The notes under the pieces are model-generated. The model saw nothing but the letters and a program-made list of their open reading frames with translations. It had not been told where the DNA came from and did not search any database. This document shows, one piece after another, positions 1 through 4,636 of a stretch of DNA of 5,202 nt. The position numbers were made by a program, and so were the translations under genes. The stretch is taken from positions 1 to 5,202 of the forward strand of contig JAQUQF010000143.1 of assembly GCA_028749105.1 (NCBI GenBank). The letters are read 5' to 3'. Positions within the stretch are counted from its first letter, which is position 1, and every line of letters starts with the position of its first letter. Origin of the DNA: Acidobacteriota bacterium (GTDB taxonomy: Bacteria; Acidobacteriota; Aminicenantia; UBA2199).

Positions 1-1320
1 CGCCTGCCAGTTGCCCCAGGTCATCTCCAGGCCGCCGCAGCGCTCCTTGTTGAGGATGCCGTTCTCGTAGCAGTCCATGATGAAGCCGGTGAGGGTGCCG
101 AAGGAGATGGTGTCGAGGCCGTAGGTGTCGCAATAGAAGTTGATCTCGACCACTGCCTTGGGATCGAAGATGGCCGGGTTGGAGCCGCAGCCGCCGACCG
201 TCTCGTACTCGGGGCCGTCGACCAGCACCTTGTGGCCCTTGTAGGGGCCGGTGCGCAGCTCGAAGTTGTCGATGCCGTGGGCGCAGGACATGGTGCAGCC
301 GAACCAGCAGCCGTCGGGGACGTTCTGGGTGAACATCTCCTTCCATACCCAGGAGGCGAGGTTCTTGGCGTCGGGGTGGCTGCCGAAGCGGAAGTTCTTG
401 GTGGGCAGCAGGTCGTAGTCGTTCATGATCTCGACCAGGTGGGCGGTGCCGATGGTGCGCATGTGGCACTGCTTGTCGTCGAGGCTGATGATCTCCTTGT
501 GCAGCTTCAGTCCGGTCTTCTGCAGCGTCTCCATGTCGACCGGGTTGTTGGACTTGCCGGTGAGGCCCGAGTACTTGACGACCATGGCCTTGATCTTCTT
601 GTTGCGGAAGACGGTGCCGATGCCCCCGCGCCCCGCCTGCTTCAGGCGCGGCAGCTGGCGGCGCTTGTCCCAGTAGGAGAAGTTCAGGCAGCCGATCCAG
701 GCGTGCTCGGAGCCGCGGCCGGCCGATACCACCGACACGTGCTGCTTTTCGCGCTCGTTGGCGGCGAACATCTCGTGCAGCTGCTCGGCCACCACGTGCG
801 AGTCGACCGCCTCCAGCGGCGCCTCCATGATCTGCACCTTGCCCTGGTTGCCGTCGATGTAGATCAGCACGTCGCGGTCGGCCTTGCCCTGGATCTCCAT
901 GGCGTCGAAGCCGGAAAACTTGAGGTAGGGGCCGAAGTGGCCGCCGACGTTGCTGTCGATGGGGATGCCGGTCTGCGGCGAGATGGTGGTGACCAGCGAC
1001 TTCCCCGAGCCCGGGTAGTTGGTGTTGCCGGCGATGGGGCCGGTGGCGATGCAGATCTCGTTCTCGGGGGAGTCCCAGCGCGTGTCGCCTGTGACCGCGT
1101 CCCACAGCAGCTTGAGGTCAAAGCCCTTGCCGCCGATGAACTTCTTCTTCATCTCGGCCGGCACCGGCTTCTCTTTGATCTCCAGTGTGGTCAGGTTGAT
1201 GTACAGCGTGCGGTCGTTGTAGCCCTTGACCACCGGCTTCAGCTCGTAGGTGAATTCCTTCAGGACCTTGTGGGCGGCCCGCAGCTTCTCGATATTGTGC
1301 TTGCTTTCGTTGGCGCTCAT
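1..1320 (-). CDS. Aldehyde:ferredoxin oxidoreductase family catalytic subunit (tungsten/molybdenum bis-pterin), 3' end cut off by the window
   Basis: The first 440 residues are open to the left edge; family members are usually about 600-650 residues, so the C-terminal third is missing. Family enzymes oxidise aldehydes to acids, or reduce acids or thioesters, at a tungsten (sometimes Mo) bis-pterin next to one [4Fe-4S] cluster. Visible family motifs are FIGGKGF (61-67), TGPIAG (93-98), a GGHFGPYLKFSG stretch (126-137), the pterin-contacting AGRGGIG (229-235), GPEYET (372-377) and DTYGLD (398-403, the DxxGLD motif). Cluster ligand candidates are C338, C342 and C346, spaced CX3CX3C rather than the familiar CX2CX3C; the last ligand would lie outside the window. 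About 33 residues precede the usual N-terminal strand (RTLYINLTT, from residue 37), a short lysine-rich extension. The ATG at 1320 has a strong AAGGAGGG site and lies 3 nt after the ferredoxin stop. The substrate cannot be told; AorB-like aldehyde oxidation and BamB-like aromatic-acyl-CoA reduction are both in the superfamily. Confidence 0.93.
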   Translation of the reverse strand, partial: MSANESKHNIEKLRAAHKVLKEFTYELKPVVKGYNDRTLYINLTTLEIKEKPVPAEMKKKFIGGKGFDLKLLWDAVTGDTRWDSPENEICIATGPIAGNTNYPGSGKSLVTTISPQTGIPIDSNVGGHFGPYLKFSGFDAMEIQGKADRDVLIYIDGNQGKVQIMEAPLEAVDSHVVAEQLHEMFAANEREKQHVSVVSAGRGSEHAWIGCLNFSYWDKRRQLPRLKQAGRGGIGTVFRNKKIKAMVVKYSGLTGKSNNPVDMETLQKTGLKLHKEIISLDDKQCHMRTIGTAHLVEIMNDYDLLPTKNFRFGSHPDAKNLASWVWKEMFTQNVPDGCWFGCTMSCAHGIDNFELRTGPYKGHKVLVDGPEYETVGGCGSNPAIFDPKAVVEINFYCDTYGLDTISFGTLTGFIMDCYENGILNKERCGGLEMTWGNWQA

Positions 1321-1323
1321 GGC

Positions 1324-1716
1324 TCAACCCTCCTTGATTTCGACAGTCAACGCGTTGCTGGGGCACTCTTTGGCGCAAGCGTCGCAGGCGATGCACTTGA
1401 ACGGCAGCAATCCGCCGCGCCAGGTCATCATGGTGCCGGTGGGGCAGGCGGCGACACAGGCCAGGCAGTTGATGCACAGCGTCTTGTTGATCAGCACCAC
1501 TCCCAGCTTGTTCACCGTGATGGCCTGGCTGGGGCACTCTTCGACGCAGCGCCGGCACTGGTTGCAGACGCTCAAGGTGAAGGAGCCGTCCGCGGCCTGG
1601 CCGACCTGGATGCATGATTTCTCGGGATTGTCCTCCTTGAAGTAGAGCTGCGAACAGACGCTCATGCACTGGTTGCAGCCGATGCAGTTCTCGGCAATGG
1701 TCTTGAGGTACTTCAT
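1324..1716 (-). CDS. Polyferredoxin with four [4Fe-4S] motifs, electron-transfer partner of the AOR subunit
   Basis: A 130-residue soluble iron-sulfur protein with no signal peptide or membrane segment. Four CX2CX2CX3C motifs are visible: C11/C14/C17/C21, C51/C54/C57/C61, C81/C84/C87/C91 and C108/C111/C114/C118. The last three end in the usual Cys-Pro; the first is followed by Ser (CSQLY). C35 is an extra, seventeenth cysteine. Four clusters in about 130 residues match the small electron-carrying subunits encoded beside AOR-type enzymes, such as AorA of Aromatoleum, BamC beside BamB, or YdhY with YdhV. The inferred role is to pass electrons between the pterin enzyme and a soluble or flavin carrier. 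Its ATG overlaps the upstream stop as ATGA, and AAGGAGG at 1730-1736 lies 13 nt upstream, rather far, so translational coupling probably helps. The gene ends 3 nt before the AOR start. The family call is firm; the partner assignment rests on adjacency. Confidence 0.93.
   Translation of the reverse strand: MKYLKTIAENCIGCNQCMSVCSQLYFKEDNPEKSCIQVGQAADGSFTLSVCNQCRRCVEECPSQAITVNKLGVVLINKTLCINCLACVAACPTGTMMTWRGGLLPFKCIACDACAKECPSNALTVEIKEG
1328..1335 (-). promoter_or_regulatory. Strong Shine-Dalgarno site of the AOR gene
   Basis: AAGGAGGG on the minus strand lies 7 nt before the ATG at 1320. It sits inside the last codons of the ferredoxin gene (Lys-Glu-Gly-stop) and fixes the AOR start. It suggests that the catalytic subunit is translated efficiently and coupled to its electron-transfer partner. 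Confidence 0.8.
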
Positions 1717-1901
1717 GCGGGCTTCGCGGCCTCCTTCTGTTTATGTTCTGCCTGCAGGGTGATTTCGATCTTCTTCCAGGGCTCGGGGATCCTGTCCAGC
1801 GACTGCACCGCTCCCAGCACCATGTTGCTGACGATCCGGCAGACGAACGGGTTCATGGCAATGGTCCTGCCGTTGACCTTCAGCGTGATCTTATTTTTCA
1901 T
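1713..1901 (-). CDS. Small unrecognised protein (62 aa) of the AOR operon
   Basis: I do not recognise this family with certainty. The 62 residues show a strand-turn-strand start (KITLKVNGRTIAMNPFV, 4-20), a hydrophobic helix (about 21-35, including RIVSNMVLGAVQSL), a Pro-containing turn, a short strand (KKIEITLQ, 43-50) and a charged Lys/Glu/Ala tail. The layout beta-beta-alpha-beta recalls a small beta-grasp protein such as MoaD or ThiS, but the tail ends in KPA with no terminal Gly-Gly, so it should not act as a sulfur carrier in the usual way. It has one cysteine (C21), no signal peptide and no clear membrane span. It is very likely a real gene: GGAGG lies 6 nt before the ATG, the start overlaps the mobB end by 11 nt, and its TGA overlaps the ferredoxin ATG by 4 nt. 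Being locked between a cofactor-maturation gene and the enzyme's electron-transfer subunit suggests an assembly factor or minor subunit (inference). Confidence 0.8.
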   Translation of the reverse strand: MKNKITLKVNGRTIAMNPFVCRIVSNMVLGAVQSLDRIPEPWKKIEITLQAEHKQKEAAKPA

Positions 1902-2373
1902 GATAGGCCTCCATAAACATGCCAATGGCGTCAATGTCGTCGGGATGAAAACAGGTGCGGCCTGGGGTGTCATGGCCGGCATTGACGATGGCGGCCAGGT
2001 TTTCCGCCGCGGTTTTCAGGGGCTTCCCTTCTGGATCCTGTACTTCAATGATCGGGATGCCGGGCCGGGTCAGCCCCTCCAACAGGACAATATCGTCCGG
2101 TTGCAAACGCGATCCAAGTTCCGCCAGCAGGGCGTCGGGCGAATCGAGCCGCGTCATGCGCAGCATCTCCCTATTGGTCAGCAAATAGACCTCTTCGGCC
2201 CCGGCCTGCAGGAAGCGAGCCGTGTCCTTGCCCTCGGGCTGCAGCGCATATCCGGCGTGGGTGCTCTTGACGGCGATCACGCGCCGCTGCCTGGCCTTGA
2301 AGTTTTCGATCAGCCTGGTGATGAGCGTAGTTTTGCCGCTGCCAGACCAACCGATGATTGAAAAAATCTTCAT
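1891..2373 (-). CDS. mobB: MobB, molybdopterin-guanine dinucleotide biosynthesis P-loop GTPase
   Basis: A 160-residue cytoplasmic GTP-binding protein of the MobB family, which assists MobA and other late steps of pterin-cofactor maturation. The N-terminal Walker A loop is GWSGSGKTT (8-16), followed by the family's Lys/His-containing strand (VIAVKSTHAG, 32-41), PEGKDTARF and QAGAEE (46-61, the usual GKDS..R..AGA block), a Walker B-like strand DIVLLEGLTRPGIPIIEV (94-111), and a C-terminal DDIDAIGMF segment (145-153). Length is normal for stand-alone MobB. I chose the ATG at 2373 because MKIFSIIGWSGSGKT is the normal start; an upstream in-frame TTG at 2382 overlaps the predicted -10 box. There is no Shine-Dalgarno site. 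It is the first gene of the AOR operon, which is notable because characterised AOR enzymes carry a tungsten bis-pterin without guanine nucleotide. MobB may serve other enzymes, metal insertion, or an unusual cofactor form here (inference). Confidence 0.92.
   Translation of the reverse strand: MKIFSIIGWSGSGKTTLITRLIENFKARQRRVIAVKSTHAGYALQPEGKDTARFLQAGAEEVYLLTNREMLRMTRLDSPDALLAELGSRLQPDDIVLLEGLTRPGIPIIEVQDPEGKPLKTAAENLAAIVNAGHDTPGRTCFHPDDIDAIGMFMEAYHEK
1908..1912 (-). promoter_or_regulatory. Shine-Dalgarno site of the 62-residue protein
   Basis: GGAGG on the minus strand lies 6 nt upstream of the ATG at 1901, within the final codons of mobB (Met-Glu-Ala-Tyr). It decides the start at 1901 over an in-frame start further upstream (at 1982, giving 89 residues) that would lie deep inside mobB. 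Confidence 0.75.
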
Positions 2374-2381
2374 GATAATCA

Positions 2382-2410
2382 ATTTTAATATATATGCCGG
2401 GTCCAGTCAA
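2382..2410 (-). promoter_or_regulatory. Predicted sigma-70-type promoter of the mobB-AOR operon (leaderless type)
   Basis: On the minus strand, TTGACT (2410-2405, 5 of 6 consensus bases) and TAAAAT (2387-2382, 5 of 6) are separated by 17 nt. The -10 box ends only 8 nt before the mobB ATG, so transcription should begin at or within a base or two of the start codon. This agrees with the absence of a Shine-Dalgarno sequence. The region downstream of the -35 is AT-rich (TATATATTAAAATT) in an otherwise GC-rich window. Confidence 0.65.
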
Positions 2411-2440
2411 CCATGCGGCTGAGGCGGCGAAAACCTTCAG

Positions 2441-2473
2441 GAGCGTGCTATTTACTACGAACAGCACTTGCTC
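2441..2473. repeat. Imperfect inverted repeat over the thpR -35 box, possible operator
   Basis: The left arm GAGC-GTGCT (2441-2449) is complementary to the right arm AGCAC-TT-GCTC (2463-2473), with a 2-nt insertion in the right arm and a 13-nt centre. It encloses the -35 box and reaches the base before the -10 box of the thpR promoter. A dimeric repressor bound there would block this promoter. It is also close enough to the mobB -35 (ending at 2410) for joint control. Chance remains possible because the arms are short. Confidence 0.3.
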
Positions 2474-2479
2474 TATAAT
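2451..2479 (+). promoter_or_regulatory. Predicted sigma-70-type promoter of the thpR-plsY-gpsA operon (leaderless type)
   Basis: TTTACT (2451-2456, 4 of 6) and a perfect TATAAT (2474-2479) are separated by 17 nt. Only 7 nt (GATTCCG) lie between the -10 box and the thpR ATG at 2487, so the predicted transcript starts at or next to the A of the start codon. No Shine-Dalgarno sequence is present. Confidence 0.7.
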
Positions 2480-2486
2480 GATTCCG

Positions 2487-3047
2487 ATGAGAATATTTAT
2501 TGGCATCAAACTGGCTGCGGAGGCAAAGGAGAGGATCAGCGAGGAATTGCAGCCGTTTCGCAAGGCCGGCACACCCATGCGTTGGACCGGGCGCGACAAC
2601 ATCCACCTGACCCTGAAATTCATCGGCGAGGCCGCCGATCCCCTGGCCGCGAAGGTCGGCGCCGCCCTGCAGGCCGACTTTCCGGCAATGGCCCCCTTCC
2701 GCCTGCGCCTGACCGGCTTCGGCAAGTTTCCGGCCGGCGACGATCTGCACGTCTTCTGGGCCGGCGTCGAGGTAAGCCCCGAGTTGCGCGCTCTGTTCGC
2801 CGGGGTGGAGGACGCCCTGGCGCCTCTGGGCATTGCCCGCGAAACGCGTCCTTTCCATCCCCACATCACCCTCGGCCGCAACAAGGCCCCCTTTAATTTC
2901 AAGTCGTTCTTTGCCCTGTTGGCCGAGAAGAACAGCGTGTTCCTTGGCGAATGGCCGGTTTCCGCGTTCCAGCTGTTCTCCAGCCATCTGACCCCGGCCG
3001 GTCCCGAATATGCCATCTTGAAGGAGATCCCCCTTGTCCAGTCATGA
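2487..3047 (+). CDS. thpR: RNA 2',3'-cyclic phosphodiesterase / 2'-5' RNA ligase family protein (ThpR)
   Basis: A 186-residue cytoplasmic 2H phosphoesterase. Members hydrolyse 2',3'-cyclic phosphate RNA ends to 2'-phosphates and in vitro can join tRNA halves by 2'-5' bonds. The start MRIFIGIKL is the family's usual first strand. The two catalytic HxTx motifs are HLTL (40-43, in NIHLTLKFIG) and HITL (126-129, in FHPHITLGR), about 85 residues apart as expected, with family-like WTGRDN (33-38) and a GKFP block (79-82) between. Length is normal. I chose the ATG at 2487 because an in-frame ATG at 2478 overlaps the -10 box and longer versions add unrelated residues. It leads an operon whose next genes are phospholipid genes, and its last 14 nt overlap plsY. 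The physiological substrate is not known for most family members, so the link to lipid synthesis is only positional. Confidence 0.93.
   Translation: MRIFIGIKLAAEAKERISEELQPFRKAGTPMRWTGRDNIHLTLKFIGEAADPLAAKVGAALQADFPAMAPFRLRLTGFGKFPAGDDLHVFWAGVEVSPELRALFAGVEDALAPLGIARETRPFHPHITLGRNKAPFNFKSFFALLAEKNSVFLGEWPVSAFQLFSSHLTPAGPEYAILKEIPLVQS
3021..3026 (+). promoter_or_regulatory. Shine-Dalgarno site that fixes the TTG start of plsY
   Basis: AAGGAG lies 7 nt before the TTG at 3034, within the 3' end of thpR. No ATG or GTG is available in frame near the expected N-terminus, and PlsY proteins begin just before the first membrane helix as here, so the TTG start is well supported. Confidence 0.8.
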
Positions 3048-3633
3048 GATCCTGTACGTTGTCTGCTCCTACCTGCTGGGTTCCATCCCCTTCGGCTACC
3101 TGATCTTCTATTTCAGCGAAGGCAAGGACATCCGCACCCTGGGCAGCGGCAACATCGGCGCCACCAACGTGCTGCGCAGCAAGGGCAAGCTGGCCGGCCT
3201 GGCCACGCTGGCCCTGGACATCCTGAAGGGGGCGCTGCCGATCGTCTACGGCCGCATCCATTTCGACCTGCCCTGGGTCATCCTGCTGGGCGGCCTGGCC
3301 GTGCTGCTGGGACACGTTTTTCCGGTCTTCCTGAAGTTCCGCGGCGGCAAGGGCGTGGCCGCGCTGGTCGGCATATTTTTGGTCTTTCATCCCCCCTCCC
3401 TGCTGGTGTTCCTGGCCGCGTTCTTCGCGGCGCTGTGGCTGACCCGCTATGTATCCCTCGGCTCGCTGCTGGGCACGACGGCGCTTTTTTTCTCCATCCT
3501 CTTCACCCAGGTCGCGGAGGCGTCCATGGTGGCCTTCGTCATGCTGCTGCTTATCGTGTTCCGCCATCGCGCCAACATCGCGCGCCTGCTCGACGGCAGC
3601 GAGCACAAGTTCGCTTTCAGGAAAAATGGCTAG
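3034..3633 (+). CDS. plsY: PlsY, acyl-phosphate:glycerol-3-phosphate acyltransferase (TTG start)
   Basis: A 199-residue integral inner-membrane enzyme that transfers the acyl group from acyl-phosphate (made by PlsX) to sn-glycerol-3-phosphate, giving lysophosphatidic acid, the first step of phospholipid assembly. The three family motifs are all intact: SGNIGATNVLR (38-48), the GHVFPVFLKFRGGKGVA block (93-109) with its glycine-rich phosphate-binding loop, and RYVSLGS (138-144). The N-terminal helix ends in the typical LLGSIPFGYLI (14-24). Hydrophobic stretches at about 5-27, 53-74, 80-100, 108-136 and 142-176 match the multi-span PlsY topology, and the protein ends with the common RHRANIARLLDGSE segment (177-190). 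The start is a TTG with AAGGAG 7 nt upstream and overlaps thpR by 14 nt. The gene overlaps gpsA by 8 nt, which couples production of the acyltransferase to the enzyme that makes its substrate. Confidence 0.97.
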   Translation: MSSHEILYVVCSYLLGSIPFGYLIFYFSEGKDIRTLGSGNIGATNVLRSKGKLAGLATLALDILKGALPIVYGRIHFDLPWVILLGGLAVLLGHVFPVFLKFRGGKGVAALVGIFLVFHPPSLLVFLAAFFAALWLTRYVSLGSLLGTTALFFSILFTQVAEASMVAFVMLLLIVFRHRANIARLLDGSEHKFAFRKNG

Positions 3634-4636
3634 CATACTGGTCGTCGGCGGCGGCTCCTGGGGGACGGCTTTCGCCGATTACCTGGCCCGCCAGGAGTCG
3701 GGAGTGCGGCTATGGATGCGGGAAGAAGAGATCCTCGCATCCATTCGCTCCGGCCGCGAGAACCGCGTCTTCCTGCCCGGCATCGAGCTGGCCCCCGGCC
3801 TGGAAGCCAGCGCGGATCTGGAAGAGGCGGCCGCAGCTGCCGGCGTGCTGGTCCTGGCCGTGCCGTCAAAATTCATGCGCTCGGTGATGCAGCGCCTGCA
3901 GGCTGTTCTTCGCGAAGACCATGTCCTGGTCAACCTCTCCAAGGGTTTCGAATCCGATTCGCTGAAGACCATGTCGCAGGTGGCGGCCGAGGTTTTCGGA
4001 CCCGGGATTTCCCGGCACTGGATCACCCTCTCCGGCCCCTCTTTCGCCCGCGAACTGGCCGGCGGCCATCCCACGGCCGTGGCCGTGGCCTCGGAGAACG
4101 GGGAGCTGCTCCAGCAGGTGCAGGGGCGCTTCTCCTCGAGGACGCTGCGCATATACCGCAGCGACGACCTGCGCGGACTGGAAGTGGCCGGTTCATTGAA
4201 GAACGTGATGGCCATCGCCTCGGGCATGATCAACGGCTTGGGCTACGGCTTCAACACCACGGCATCCATGGTCACGCGGGCCAACATGGAGATCTCCCGG
4301 CTGGGCATGCGCCTGGGGGCCAGGCCCGAGACGTTCTGGGGTCTGGGGGGGATCGGCGACCTGATGCTGACCTGTTTCGGCAGCCTGTCGCGCAACTTCC
4401 AGCTGGGGAGGCGGATCGCCCTGGGCGAGTCGCTGGCTGCGGCGGAAAGGTCGACCCCCATGGTGGCCGAGGGAGTGGAGACGACCAAGGCGGTCAACCG
4501 CTTGGCCGAGCAGTTGGATGTGGAAATGCCGATCGCCCGCCAGGTGCACCGCGTCCTCTTCGAGGGCAAGGACGTGCGCGCGGCGATCGTCGAGTTGATG
4601 ACCAGAAGCCTGAAAAGCGAATGGAATATAAGCTAG
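3626..4636 (+). CDS. gpsA: GpsA, NAD(P)+-dependent sn-glycerol-3-phosphate dehydrogenase
   Basis: A 336-residue cytoplasmic dehydrogenase reducing dihydroxyacetone phosphate to sn-glycerol-3-phosphate, the backbone of bacterial phospholipids. The Rossmann dinucleotide loop is GGGSWGTAFA (8-17; the family norm is GxGSWGTALA), followed by VLAVPSKFMR (76-85), NLSKGFE (103-109, conserved K106), SGPSFARE (136-143), GSLKNVMAIASG (189-200, catalytic-type K192), TRANMEI (217-223), GLGGIGDLMLTC (239-250), SLSRN (253-257) and EGVETTKAV (282-290). Length and motif order are normal. The ATG at 3626 is chosen because the Rossmann strand SILVVGGG begins right after it; the frame is open for a further 59 codons upstream only as a shadow of plsY. 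The ribosome site is weak (AGGA, 3 nt away), consistent with translation coupled to plsY through the 8-nt overlap. Its end overlaps the FHA-GAF gene by 16 nt. Confidence 0.97.
   Translation: MASILVVGGGSWGTAFADYLARQESGVRLWMREEEILASIRSGRENRVFLPGIELAPGLEASADLEEAAAAAGVLVLAVPSKFMRSVMQRLQAVLREDHVLVNLSKGFESDSLKTMSQVAAEVFGPGISRHWITLSGPSFARELAGGHPTAVAVASENGELLQQVQGRFSSRTLRIYRSDDLRGLEVAGSLKNVMAIASGMINGLGYGFNTTASMVTRANMEISRLGMRLGARPETFWGLGGIGDLMLTCFGSLSRNFQLGRRIALGESLAAAERSTPMVAEGVETTKAVNRLAEQLDVEMPIARQVHRVLFEGKDVRAAIVELMTRSLKSEWNIS

Noticed and set aside
232..1617. Long plus-strand open frame of 461 codons
   Set aside because: It lies entirely opposite the AOR and ferredoxin genes, which carry clear family motifs. 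Its composition (Ala, Val, Leu, Gly, Asp, His) is that of an antisense shadow of GC-rich codons, and no domain is recognisable.
1713..1901. Calling the 62-residue protein MoaD
   Set aside because: The strand-helix-strand layout is suggestive, but the C-terminal Gly-Gly needed for adenylation and thiocarboxylate formation is absent, so no name was given.
2394..2486. Upstream extension of the thpR frame (31 codons)
   Set aside because: It overlaps the predicted promoter, has no ribosome site, and the family start MRIFIGIKL fits the ATG at 2487.
2171..3016. Minus-strand open frame of 281 codons spanning mobB and thpR
   Set aside because: It crosses both promoters and runs antisense to thpR. 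It is also out of frame with mobB and has no family features.
3449..3625. Upstream extension of the gpsA frame by 59 codons
   Set aside because: It is a Ser/Arg-rich shadow of plsY; the GpsA Rossmann strand starts directly after the ATG at 3626.
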